Origin: Candidatus Goldiibacteriota bacterium
Lineage (GTDB): Bacteria; Oederibacteriota; PGYV01; DSYL01
Length of the DNA: 37,986 nt
Direction of reading: 5' to 3'
Assembly (NCBI GenBank): GCA_018000835.1
Contig: JAGNJD010000024.1
Coordinates: forward strand, 1-37,986
The notes below the pieces were generated by a model that made no database searches, had not been told where the DNA came from, and worked only from the letters and a program-made list of their open reading frames with translations. Shown here piece by piece: positions 25,041 to 32,453 of the stretch. A program made the position numbers and the translations under genes. Numbering within the stretch: position 1 is the first letter of the stretch; each line of letters begins with the position of its first letter.

Positions 25041-26275
25041 AATAATCCTTTCTTTATTTGTTTTGCAATTGCCTGCGCCAGTAAAACAGGCACAGCATTT
25101 CCTATCTGCTGGTAGCATGAAGTTCTGCTGCCTTCAAAATAATAATCATCAGGAAATGATTGAATTCTTGCAGCTTCCCTTATGGATATAGAACGTGGAT
25201 TATTTAAATCTGGATAAATATAATAATGCCCATCCTTTGACAGATGTGAAACAAGAGTGTGAGAAAACCCTGATAAATCTAAAACCTTAAACCTATCAAT
25301 AAATGAAGTTTTATTCCTGTGGGATTGTAGTTCTTCTGGTAGTTCATTATATCGCAACTGTTTCTTTTCATTTATAAATTTATTAATAGCCATCTTATAA
25401 ATTTCCCTGTCATGATTATTAATCGGCCTTGTTATATGTTGTGTGGTGAAATCAAGGCCATTACGAATTAAACTTTTCTTTAAATATTCATTTTCTTTAC
25501 ATTTATATTCAATTACATTTTTCTTTTCGCCAGCTTTTAACAACGGTAAATCACAGAACAAATCCTTTAAAGTATAATATTTTGATAAATTTTTATGCGG
25601 CTCAGAAAAACTAAACTGGTTGCTTCCTACAAAACCTATTATAAAAACTCTTTTCCTATTTTGCAATACATAATAATCAGCAGCGTTTAATATTTTGTAT
25701 TGAATGCAATAACCAATCGACTTAAATTCTTTAAGCATTTTTTTTAAATATTTCCCATTTTCCGCAGATAATAAACCTGGCACGTTTTCAAATACAAAAG
25801 CTTGAGGTTTATATCGTTTTAAAAATTTTAAATAATACTTGAATAGATAATTTCTATTATCTTTTTTTACATTTTCTCCGATCTTACTTCGGCCAATTAT
25901 TGAATAAGACTGACAGGGAGGTCCTCCTATAATAATATCAATTTTATTTTTTCCAGTTATTTTATCAATCTTATTAAAAATTATTTTAACTGTTTCTTTA
26001 TTGATTTCTTCATTGATTACACTGTTTAGTAAATATTTTGGAACATTATTATAAAATTCTTCTTTTGATATTTCCTGTTTTAAATATCTAATATAAATTG
26101 CTTTTTTCCCTTTGTTGTTGAGGTAGAAATATGATAACCTTGTTTTGAGTGTATTACAGGCATTTGTATTCTTTTCAACAAAGGCAACTGGAATAAATCC
26201 TTCTCTTATAAATCCTTCTGATAATCCACCTGCACCTGAAAACAAATCGATAAATGTTAATTTTTTATCTTTCAT
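25037..26275 (-). CDS. DNA (cytosine-5) methyltransferase
   Basis: The 412-residue protein has the ordered C5-methyltransferase motifs: I FIDLFSGAGG (8-17), IV GGPPCQSYS with catalytic C121, VI FENVPG (162-167), VIII QNRKRVFIIGF, and IX/X IQSFPDDYYF and QIGNAVPVLLAQAI near the C-terminus. The region between VIII and IX should hold the target-recognition domain. It transfers a methyl group from SAM to C5 of cytosine. The ATG overlaps the stop of a 31-codon hsdM-tail remnant (ATGA). No dedicated endonuclease is beside it. Three genes follow in tight coupling and probably form one module with it. Confidence 0.94.
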   Translation of the reverse strand: MKDKKLTFIDLFSGAGGLSEGFIREGFIPVAFVEKNTNACNTLKTRLSYFYLNNKGKKAIYIRYLKQEISKEEFYNNVPKYLLNSVINEEINKETVKIIFNKIDKITGKNKIDIIIGGPPCQSYSIIGRSKIGENVKKDNRNYLFKYYLKFLKRYKPQAFVFENVPGLLSAENGKYLKKMLKEFKSIGYCIQYKILNAADYYVLQNRKRVFIIGFVGSNQFSFSEPHKNLSKYYTLKDLFCDLPLLKAGEKKNVIEYKCKENEYLKKSLIRNGLDFTTQHITRPINNHDREIYKMAINKFINEKKQLRYNELPEELQSHRNKTSFIDRFKVLDLSGFSHTLVSHLSKDGHYYIYPDLNNPRSISIREAARIQSFPDDYYFEGSRTSCYQQIGNAVPVLLAQAIAKQIKKGLL

Positions 26276-26367
26276 TGATTCTCCAGCATCTTTTCAACGT
26301 TTTCCGCTATCTGCTCTTCTAATTCTTTTGCTTCTTTATTCTGTATTTTCATTACTTCTATTGACAT
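26272..26367 (-). pseudogene. Duplicated hsdM C-terminal tail, copy 2 (31-codon ORF)
   Basis: The mini-ORF reads MSIEVMKIQ, then [19 protein letters not shown] and ENQ. The second part matches the HsdM tail ([14 protein letters not shown]) and the copy before hsdS (AEDVEKKL). It starts 3 bp after the YhcG-family stop and its TGA overlaps the methyltransferase ATG. It marks the joint between two inserted cassettes. Whether it is translated, perhaps for coupling, is unknown. Confidence 0.65.
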
Positions 26368-26370
26368 ATT

Positions 26371-27396
26371 TTACACTTTTAATTCTTTCTCTATTTTTTC
26401 CACTGATGGCAATGATTTACGCAGCGATTTAGGAATTACACGGGACAACTTATATTCCGAAACACCCATCGGTTTTGTCATATTCCTTAAAGCATATTCA
26501 GCAATAATTCTATTTTTATTTTTGCAAAGAATAATTCCAATTGTAGGATTATCTTCTTTGTTTTTAATCTGGCTATCAACTGCGGATAAATAAAAATTAA
26601 GTTGACCAGCATATTCTGGTTTAAAATCCCCGGTCTTTAATTCAATAACAACATAGCACCTGAGATTCAAATGATAAAAAAGAAGGTCTATGTAAAAATC
26701 TTTCCCTGATACTTCTACGTGATATTGACTTCCGACAAAAGCAAATCCTGAGCCAAGTTCTAAAAGAAATTTTGTTATATGTTTGATGAGTTCATTTTGT
26801 ATTTCTATCTCCTTCATATTTTTGGAAATGTTTAGGAAATCAAAAACATAAGGGTCCTTTATTGTCTGTTGGGCAAGATCAGATTGCGGCGAAGGTAATG
26901 TGCGTTTAAAAGTTGTTATTTTATCCGCGCCTTTTTGCCTTTCATACAGTTGACTTTCAATTTGATGAACCAAAACATTTCTTGACCAACCATTTCTAAT
27001 AGTTTCATTGATATACCATAATCGTTCTTGATGATTTTTAACATAATCCAGAATTCTAACATTATGTCCCCATGGTATTTGTGCAACAAGTTGTTGCACA
27101 ATTTGATTATCAGGATATGCTTCAGCGATTGCACGCATATATTTAAGATTGCGTGGAGAAAAACCTTTCATATCTGGAAAACTTCTTGTTAAATCCTTAG
27201 CAAGATGATCAATTACTTTTGCACCCCAACCACGTTCTTTCTGCTGTCTTAAAATTGTCATTCCAATATCCCAATACAACAATATCACCCCTTTATTAAC
27301 AGAAAGAATCGCTTTGTGCCGCGCCTCACGAATTTTATTTTTAAGTTCTTCAAGAATACTTATGTAAGAAGGTGTATTTATAATTTCCCTGTTCAT
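26371..27396 (-). CDS. YhcG/DUF1016 family PD-(D/E)xK nuclease
   Basis: Start is the ATG at 27394-27396 ([11 protein letters not shown]), overlapping the hsdM stop (ATGA) with GGAG 5 bp upstream. The frame is open further upstream but that part is hsdM sequence. The 341-residue protein has the DUF1016 N-terminal domain (about 10-160; [63 protein letters not shown]) and a C-terminal nuclease domain with Asp in FYIDLLFYH and Glu-x-Lys in [10 protein letters not shown]. The family is common in defence islands and beside type I systems; its target is not established. The catalytic residues look intact. Confidence 0.9.
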   Translation of the reverse strand: MNREIINTPSYISILEELKNKIREARHKAILSVNKGVILLYWDIGMTILRQQKERGWGAKVIDHLAKDLTRSFPDMKGFSPRNLKYMRAIAEAYPDNQIVQQLVAQIPWGHNVRILDYVKNHQERLWYINETIRNGWSRNVLVHQIESQLYERQKGADKITTFKRTLPSPQSDLAQQTIKDPYVFDFLNISKNMKEIEIQNELIKHITKFLLELGSGFAFVGSQYHVEVSGKDFYIDLLFYHLNLRCYVVIELKTGDFKPEYAGQLNFYLSAVDSQIKNKEDNPTIGIILCKNKNRIIAEYALRNMTKPMGVSEYKLSRVIPKSLRKSLPSVEKIEKELKV

Positions 27397-28979
27397 TTCT
27401 TCTCCAAAATCTTTGCCTGTCTGCCTGAGGGTTTGCATAGGCAGGTGATATTTTCAACTATTTGCTTTTCTAATTCCTTTGCTTCTTTATTTAATTTCTC
27501 TAATTCTTCATTCAATTCTTTTAATCGCTCTTTAAAATTAACATCTTCGTCTTTATTTTCAACCACTCCCACATATCTGCCAGGATTTAAACTAAAGCCC
27601 TGCGCTTCTATTTCTTTTAAAGTTGCAACTTTACACAGACCTGTTACATCCTGATATTTATTTTTTGGAAATTTTTCTTTTATCAATTTTTCACTTCCAT
27701 GAATTGTTTCTATATTTTCTCCGCGATAAATACGAACAATATTTGCTATAAATTCAATTTGTTCCGGAGTCCACTCGCGATGTGCCCGGTCAATCTGAGT
27801 ATAAATATTACGTGCATCTATAAAAAGAATTTTATCTTTTCTGTTGGTATTTTTTTTGCCCTTATCCAGAAACCACAAGGTGCATGGTAGTGTAACCGTA
27901 TAAAAGAAATTAGGTCCAACTGCTATCATTATATCTACAACTTTATCTTCAATTAATTTCTTTCGTATTTCCAGTTCGCTTGCCCGGGCATCGCTTGCTG
28001 AATTAGCCATAACAAAACCAGCTCTTCCTTTTTCATTTAATGCGCTGTAAAATAATTGTATCCAGATATAATTTCCATTATCAATGGAAGGCATACCAAA
28101 TGGAAAGCGCCTTCTATCATTTTTAATACGGTCTTTATCAATCTTATTAACATTAAATGGCGGATTAGCCATTACAAAGTCAAACTTACCAACCATATCG
28201 TGCAGGTCTTCATAGTAGGAATTGCCCTGTAAAATGTCACCCGAAAGCCCATGAATGGCAAGATTCATTTTACATAGATTAACTGTTTCTGCTGTTTTTT
28301 CCTGTCCATAAATACTGATTTCATCAATTGCCCGTTTTTTATGCTCTTCTACAAACTCAGCGCTCTGGACAAACATACCACCAGAACCACAGGCAGGGTC
28401 AAATATTTTTCCATGAAACGGCTGAATCACAGAGACGATTAATTTAACTAAAGAAGTTGGGGTAAAGAATTCGCCTCCTTTTGACCCCTCATTCATAGCG
28501 AATTCACCTAAGAAATATTCATAAATCTTGCCAAAGGCATCACCTTCTATATCATCTGGAATTGACGACATCAGTTTTATCAATTCAACCAACTGGTTGT
28601 TCTTAAATCTGTTGTAGGTCTTTGGAAGCACACCTTTAAGGTCTTCATTCTCACGTTCAATTGCCTTCATTGCTTCATTTATTGCTCTACCGATATCAGC
28701 ACCTTCAGGAAGATTTAATAGGTAAGAAAATCGTGCTTCATCAGGAATATACATAACACCAGCGGCCTGATAATCTGTTTTTCCAATCTTACGACGACTG
28801 CTTGATTTTTCAGAAAGGATTTTCTCCTGTTTGCTAAACCGATAATCTGCATATTTCAGAAAGATGAGACCTAAAACCGGCAGGGAGTATTCGGATGATT
28901 TCAAATCGGAATTAGCCCGCAGTTCATCTGCTACATCCCATAACCGTTTTTCAAGTTCTGCAATATGATTTTTTGCCAT
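27393..28979 (-). CDS. hsdM: Type I restriction-modification DNA adenine methyltransferase subunit
   Basis: The 528-residue protein contains an HsdM N-terminal domain, SAM motif [12 protein letters not shown] (about 193-202), and catalytic motif IV ANPPFN (about 270), diagnostic of N6-adenine methylation. The C-terminal coiled coil ([19 protein letters not shown], about 485-503) is the segment repeated at 26272-26367 and 20880-21038. After it the protein ends in an unusual stretch ([16 protein letters not shown]) encoded by a palindromic insert near 27416-27447, whereas the other copies continue VEKML or VEKKL. The tail has therefore been replaced, which probably does not affect catalysis. 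It is the first intact gene of the island operon. Confidence 0.94.
   Translation of the reverse strand: MAKNHIAELEKRLWDVADELRANSDLKSSEYSLPVLGLIFLKYADYRFSKQEKILSEKSSSRRKIGKTDYQAAGVMYIPDEARFSYLLNLPEGADIGRAINEAMKAIERENEDLKGVLPKTYNRFKNNQLVELIKLMSSIPDDIEGDAFGKIYEYFLGEFAMNEGSKGGEFFTPTSLVKLIVSVIQPFHGKIFDPACGSGGMFVQSAEFVEEHKKRAIDEISIYGQEKTAETVNLCKMNLAIHGLSGDILQGNSYYEDLHDMVGKFDFVMANPPFNVNKIDKDRIKNDRRRFPFGMPSIDNGNYIWIQLFYSALNEKGRAGFVMANSASDARASELEIRKKLIEDKVVDIMIAVGPNFFYTVTLPCTLWFLDKGKKNTNRKDKILFIDARNIYTQIDRAHREWTPEQIEFIANIVRIYRGENIETIHGSEKLIKEKFPKNKYQDVTGLCKVATLKEIEAQGFSLNPGRYVGVVENKDEDVNFKERLKELNEELEKLNKEAKELEKQIVENITCLCKPSGRQAKILEKK
27416..27447. repeat. Palindromic insert in the hsdM 3' end
   Basis: The segment contains CTGCCT and AGGCAG arms around a loop, plus a further CCTGCC/GGCAGG-like pairing, and is more GC-rich than its surroundings. 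It coincides with the point where the HsdM tail diverges from its two duplicate copies, so it looks like a small palindrome inserted in frame. Confidence 0.4.
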
Positions 28980-29212
28980 ATAGGTGCTCGTCCTTTTTTA
29001 TTTTTTTAACATTTTCAATATTTTTTAACCCAACTTCTTCAGCCATTTCCAGAAGATTCTTAAGCAGAAAAGGATAGGGGCTTCCGGGTGCCCCTTTCCC
29101 GGTTATTTACGGAAGGAAAAGTTACTCCGGCTTTCTGTGCAAATTGTTCCTGTGTAAATCCGGGTCTAATTTTGAGTTTTTTAATCAATTTTGAGATATC
29201 TTTATTTCCCAT
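28951..29212 (-). pseudogene. XRE-family HTH regulator, frameshifted
   Basis: From the ATG at 29210-29212 (GAGG upstream) the frame gives 50 residues: KLIKKLKIRPGFTQEQFAQK, then AGVTFPSVNNRERGTRKPLS, a typical XRE helix-turn-helix, and stops at TAA 29060-29062. In a T4 run just before, losing one T restores FLLKNLLEMAEEVGLKN and an open frame to TGA at 28951, overlapping the start of hsdM. The gene is therefore one base out of frame, by mutation, sequencing error or programmed slippage. Its position first in the operon, next to a 10-bp inverted repeat, fits a controller of the restriction-modification genes. The HTH itself is complete in the short product. Confidence 0.65.
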
Positions 29213-29257
29213 TATAATGCCTCGCAATTATTTACCCGGATATATTTCATAAAATAT

Positions 29258-29286
29258 TTTATATCATATTTTGATTAAAAAGTCAA
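29258..29286 (-). promoter_or_regulatory. Promoter of the defence-island operon
   Basis: On the minus strand TTGACT (29281-29286) and TATAAA (29258-29263) are 17 bp apart, about 46 bp upstream of the XRE start. The downstream genes mostly overlap or abut, so this may transcribe the island as far as hsdR. Confidence 0.65.
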
Positions 29287-29292
29287 AATATG
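29265..29292. promoter_or_regulatory. Inverted-repeat operator over the island promoter
   Basis: CATATTTTGA (29265-29274) and TCAAAATATG (29283-29292) form a perfect 10-bp inverted repeat with an 8-bp centre. It spans the spacer and the -35 box, the right place for control by the adjacent XRE protein. Confidence 0.6.
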
Positions 29293-29423
29293 TTCCGCAA
29301 AAATCGTTTGTTTAAACGAAATTATATGTTATTGATTGCACTTGCTGAAAAGCACATCTGGGATAATGGCGTTATGCCGGGCATGGACAAAAGGTGCCTT
29401 CAAATTTTAGCATGCCGGTATAG

Positions 29424-29594
29424 AATTTGTTTTTGATAGGAAGGGATTGGTCCGGGCTGCTCGTTAAAGACGTGATTTACGACGCAAAGAAAAAAGAGAT
29501 ACGGCTGAACTTTTACTCAAAGCCGATAGATACGCTCGCCTCATCAGAAGCCGGTTTTGATAAGCGGATCAAATGGCGGAGAGAGTGGGATTTG
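29424..29594 (+). pseudogene. C-terminal remnant of a site-specific recombinase (tentative)
   Basis: A frame following a TAG at 29421-29423 reads GLLVKDVIYDAKKKEIRLNF and YSKPIDTL, resembling the beta-strand end of large serine recombinases, then runs into a copy of the tRNA-Ser 3' end. No catalytic part remains. The identification rests on weak similarity and on the neighbouring duplicated tRNA end. Nothing else is recognisable in 29293-29423. Confidence 0.4.
29574..29594. repeat. Duplicate of the tRNA-Ser 3' end (att-like site, copy 1)
   Basis: TGGCGGAGAGAGTGGGATTT plus one G matches 29753-29773 exactly. Copy 2 is the 3' end of tRNA-Ser(GGA) including CCA. Such a repeat is what integration into a tRNA gene leaves. 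The 158 bp between the copies is GC-rich, unlike its surroundings, and is bounded by complementary GGGATTTG (29587-29594) and CAAATCCC (29693-29700). Confidence 0.65.
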
Positions 29595-29752
29595 GTCACC
29601 TCGCGAAGCGCTTCCGCGTTTCGCTCCGCGACCCCCTCGCTCACTGACGCTGTTCCGCTTTTCCTCGCTATTCGCTCGGCGTTTGCTCGCTTCAAATCCC
29701 GTTGCCGGTATTTTAGTTTATGCAATTTCCATCTATCCATATATATAAAATC

Positions 29753-29843
29753 TGGCGGAGAGAGTGGGATTTGAACCCACGAAGCCCTTTTGGAGCTTAC
29801 ACGCTCTCCAGGCGTGCGCCTTAAACCGCTCGGCCATCTCTCC
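29753..29843 (-). tRNA. tRNA-Ser (GGA)
   Basis: Minus-strand cloverleaf: 5' GGAGAGA pairs with TCTCTCC, a long variable arm as in class II tRNAs, anticodon stem CACGC/GCGTG with loop CTGGAGA giving GGA, T-loop GTTCAAATC, and encoded CCA. It reads UCC/UCU. Its 3' end is the att-like copy 2 (29753-29773). Confidence 0.95.
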
Positions 29844-29888
29844 GCAACGAACAAGTTTTGAATATTACTCCCGGCAATTCTTAAATTA

Positions 29889-30344
29889 TCACTGCCTGTT
29901 TCTTTTATTTTTAAAAAACTTTTTCATTATCTCTGCACATTCATTTTCCATTATTCCGGATATAACGTTTACTTTATGGTTGTTTTTTTTGTTGCTGATT
30001 ACGTCAAAGACGCTTCCGCACGCTCCGGTTTTCTGGTCTTTTGCACCAAAAATCAGATTTTTTATCCTTGCAAGTATTATTGCACCGGCGCACATTGCGC
30101 AGGGTTCAATGGTAACATAAAGGGAAGCATCAATCAACCTTTCGTTATTCAGTTTTTTTGCTGCTTTTCGTATTGCAAGTATTTCTGCATGTGCGGCAGG
30201 GTCTTTTTTTGTCCTTATCAGATTATGTGCCGTTGCAATGATTTTGTTTTCATAAACAAGGACTGCTCCAACCGGCACTTCATCTTTTTTAAAGGATTTT
30301 TCCGCTTCCTTTATTGCTTCTTTCATGAATTTAATATGCTGCAT
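29889..30344 (-). CDS. tadA: tRNA-specific adenosine deaminase
   Basis: The 151-residue protein starts at the ATG 30342-30344 with AAAGG 5 bp upstream; the longer open frame runs into tRNA-Arg and is not coding. It has the cytidine-deaminase-fold zinc site HAEI (His ligand and Glu proton shuttle) and PCAMCAGA (two Cys ligands), plus the TadA motif VPVGAVLV. It deaminates A34 to inosine in the tRNA-Arg(ACG) anticodon so that one tRNA reads CGU, CGC and CGA. The gene for that substrate lies 22 bp upstream on the same strand. Confidence 0.94.
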   Translation of the reverse strand: MQHIKFMKEAIKEAEKSFKKDEVPVGAVLVYENKIIATAHNLIRTKKDPAAHAEILAIRKAAKKLNNERLIDASLYVTIEPCAMCAGAIILARIKNLIFGAKDQKTGACGSVFDVISNKKNNHKVNVISGIMENECAEIMKKFFKNKRNRQ

Positions 30345-30366
30345 AGAAACCTTTGAATTAAAAAAG

Positions 30367-30442
30367 TGGCGCGCCCGGCAGGAGTCGAACCTGCGGCACC
30401 TTGATTCGTAGTCAAGTGCTCTATCCACTGAGCTACGGGCGC
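30367..30442 (-). tRNA. tRNA-Arg (ACG)
   Basis: Minus-strand cloverleaf of 76 nt with acceptor GCGCCCG/CGGGCGC, anticodon stem CTTGA/TCAAG and loop CTACGAA giving ACG, T-loop GTTCGACTC, and encoded CCA. A34 is the TadA target. Confidence 0.96.
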
Positions 30443-30563
30443 TTTTCTATCATGCTTTGTTTCTCTTACTCTTAGTAAAATCGTCTGCATATATCGCTTC
30501 AAAATATTTATAAACGATATTTTTAGTCTGCTAATAATTTCATCTGTACGTATATGTATAATA

Positions 30564-30652
30564 TGGCGGAGAGGAGAGGATTCGAACCCCCGATACCAAA
30601 AAGGTATAACCGATTTCGAGTCGGCCGCTTTCGACCACTCAGCCACCTCTCC
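30564..30652 (-). tRNA. tRNA-Ser (CGA)
   Basis: Minus-strand class II tRNA: acceptor GGAGAGG/CCTCTCC, anticodon loop CTCGAAA giving CGA (reads UCG), long variable arm (ATACC/GGTAT stem), T-loop GTTCGAATC, encoded CCA. Confidence 0.95.
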
Positions 30653-30881
30653 GTTATAAAATTAAATCCTGAAAATAACACATTAAAAATGTTTTGACAG
30701 GCAGATTTATTAATCTTTTGTAATTGTCGTCCTTTGTTAAAAATAAAGGATAACATGCGATTTTTTCATTAATCCGGAAATTCATTAATATTTTATGATA
30801 CTTAAATTTGCATTGCAACCATAAACCTGTTTAGTTTACCGGGTGGCACGAAAAGACGCATTGCAACTGCACATATATACA

Positions 30882-30957
30882 TGGTGGAGCAGAGCGGGAT
30901 CGAACCGCCGACCCCAGCGTTGCGAACGCTGTGCTCTCCCAGCTGAGCTACTGCCCC
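30882..30957 (-). tRNA. tRNA-Ala (CGC)
   Basis: Minus-strand cloverleaf of 76 nt: acceptor GGGGCAG/CTGCTCC with one G-U pair, anticodon stem CAGCG/CGCTG and loop TTCGCAA giving CGC (reads GCG), T-loop GTTCGATCC, discriminator A and encoded CCA. I see no gene in the 229 bp between it and tRNA-Ser(CGA). Confidence 0.95.
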
Positions 30958-31109
30958 ACAAAACCTTTTTAGATTTTACAAAATATGATATATTAAAGCA
31001 ATTAAAAAATGTTCGGTTTTGTCCGTTAAATCCCGGATTGAAACCCGTTTTGAAACGTTTTTAGAGAATATAAATTGTAGTATAATACAAATACAGAAAA
31101 GGAGAAAAA

Positions 31110-31670
31110 ATGGACATTATCGTAGTATTTGGCATTGCCATAGGGCTTGCAATGGATTGTTTTGCAGTTGCAATATCAACGGGAACCGGAACGAAAAAAA
31201 TCTCAAAGCATACCCCTTTTGTCATGGCGTTTCTTTTCGGCTTTTTTCAGTTTGGCATGGTATTTGGGGGCTGGTTTGGCGCTTCTTTTTTCAAAAATTA
31301 CATTCTTAATTTTGACCACTGGATTGCCTTTTTACTGCTTGTCCTTGTAGGTATTAAAATGTTAAAAGAAAGTTTTGAAAAAGAAGGGGATGAAAAGGAA
31401 ACTACCGATTACGGCTCGGTCAAAATGCTTATTTTACTTTCTTTTGCAACGTCAATTGATGCCATGGCTGTCGGAATTTCATTTTCTTTGATAGACATGA
31501 AGATTCTTTTACCGTCTGTCATAATTGGTCTGGCGTCGTTTATTATGACCATAATTGGTTTTTTGATAGGCAAAAAAGCAGGGGAAAAACTTGGAAAAAG
31601 AGCAGAAATAATAGGAGGACTTATACTTATTTTTATAGGGGTGAAAATATTGATTGAGCATCTGCAATAG
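31110..31670 (+). CDS. mntP: MntP-family manganese efflux pump
   Basis: The 186-residue protein has six hydrophobic segments in two homologous halves, each with the MntP signature: AIGLAMDCFAVAIS (about 9-22) and LLSFATSIDAMAVGISF (about 109-125). The Asp in each half (MDCF, IDAM) is part of the metal path. It exports Mn(II) across the inner membrane. GGAG precedes the ATG, and TATAAT at 31081-31086 is a plausible -10 box with a poor -35. The leader is too short for an Mn riboswitch. Confidence 0.9.
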   Translation: MDIIVVFGIAIGLAMDCFAVAISTGTGTKKISKHTPFVMAFLFGFFQFGMVFGGWFGASFFKNYILNFDHWIAFLLLVLVGIKMLKESFEKEGDEKETTDYGSVKMLILLSFATSIDAMAVGISFSLIDMKILLPSVIIGLASFIMTIIGFLIGKKAGEKLGKRAEIIGGLILIFIGVKILIEHLQ

Positions 31671-31743
31671 AGCGTTTCTGTCCGTTAAATTTACCCGGCA
31701 GCAATGATGCAGATGCCGTATTACTGTCCTGATTTAATAAAAA

Positions 31744-31772
31744 TTGACAATAAGAAAATATTGTTGTATTAT
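31744..31772 (+). promoter_or_regulatory. Promoter of the cNMP-binding regulator operon
   Basis: TTGACA (31744-31749) and TATTAT (31767-31772) with 17-bp spacing precede the start codon by 38 bp. It is likely to drive the run of genes from 31811 to 35378. Confidence 0.7.
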
Positions 31773-31810
31773 AATTATTGAACTGTATTATGAAACCAGG
31801 AGGATTATAG

Positions 31811-32449
31811 ATGCTAACCGAAGATGAGATAATAAACCAATACGGTAAAAGATATTCAAAGGGTGAATATATATTCAGGGAAGGCGACCATGGAGAAGAA
31901 ATGTTCATAATCCACCAGGGTAAAGTAAACATTACAAAAAAGACGGATGAAGGGGAAAAAATACTGGTTACATTGGGCCCCGGTGATTTTTTTGGTGAAA
32001 TGGCGGTAATTGACAAAGGTCCCAGGTCTGCATCTGCAATAGCAGTGGAAGATACGACCTGTATCGTTCTTGATGAGGACCTTTTTGAGCAGCAGATGCA
32101 AAGAAACGCCAAAATAGTAAAAAAGATTTTAAAAAACATGAGTGCACGTTTAAGGGCGATGAATGAGCAACTGCAAAATCTGATGTCAAAGGATTATAAT
32201 ATGCGTGTCGTAAATGCACTCCTGATTCATGTCAATAAACACGGTGACAATTCGCCGATGACTCTTGAATCGCTCATTGAGCAGACCGAGATGCAGGACT
32301 ATAAAGACAAATTGCATGAGATTTTAAAATCGATGGAAAAGGCAAAGGTTGTTACCATTTCTGGCAGCACGATTGTTGTTTCAAGTTCTGCCAACATCGA
32401 AAAATATAAACATTATCTTGAAATGAAAAAGGTATTTGACGAAAGTTAG
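31811..32449 (+). CDS. Cyclic nucleotide-binding regulator (Crp-fold)
   Basis: The 212-residue protein has an N-terminal cNMP-binding beta-roll (about 10-120). The phosphate-binding cassette FGEMAVIDKGPRSASAIA (about 61-78) retains the Glu (E63) and Arg (R72) that contact the ribose and phosphate in CRP, so real cyclic-nucleotide binding is likely. A long helix follows (VKKILKNMSARLRAMNEQLQ), then a winged-helix-like C-terminus (about 135-200) without a strong CRP HTH match, so DNA binding is plausible but not certain. GGAGG precedes the ATG. Next genes: a CHASE2/cyclase-like membrane protein and a class II cyclic-nucleotide phosphodiesterase. Confidence 0.85.
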   Translation: MLTEDEIINQYGKRYSKGEYIFREGDHGEEMFIIHQGKVNITKKTDEGEKILVTLGPGDFFGEMAVIDKGPRSASAIAVEDTTCIVLDEDLFEQQMQRNAKIVKKILKNMSARLRAMNEQLQNLMSKDYNMRVVNALLIHVNKHGDNSPMTLESLIEQTEMQDYKDKLHEILKSMEKAKVVTISGSTIVVSSSANIEKYKHYLEMKKVFDES

Positions 32450-32453
32450 AAAA

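Noticed and set aside
25041..25118. N-terminal extension of the GHKL protein
   Set aside because: It lies inside the methyltransferase motif X region in another frame; the ATG at 25040 has AAAGGA and an ATGA overlap like its neighbours.
16484..29212. BREX, DISARM or another named multi-gene defence system
   Set aside because: No PglX/BrxC/PglZ, DrmA/B/MI or phospholipase-D genes are seen; the helicase present is HsdR and the rest fits type I plus inserted cassettes.
29513..29854. Open frames across the tRNA-Ser, tRNA-Arg, tRNA-Ser(CGA) and tRNA-Ala genes
   Set aside because: They translate tRNA sequence (for example products starting MAEWSKAADSKS or containing WSRAGSNRRP), a well-known artefact.
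30958..31109. Mn-sensing riboswitch upstream of mntP
   Set aside because: A -10 box lies only 24 bp before the ATG and no conserved yybP-ykoY-like stems are visible.
31020..31690. TGTCCGTTAAAT repeated on both sides of mntP (31020-31031, 31679-31690)
   Set aside because: A 12-bp match with diverging flanks and no inverted ends; may be chance.
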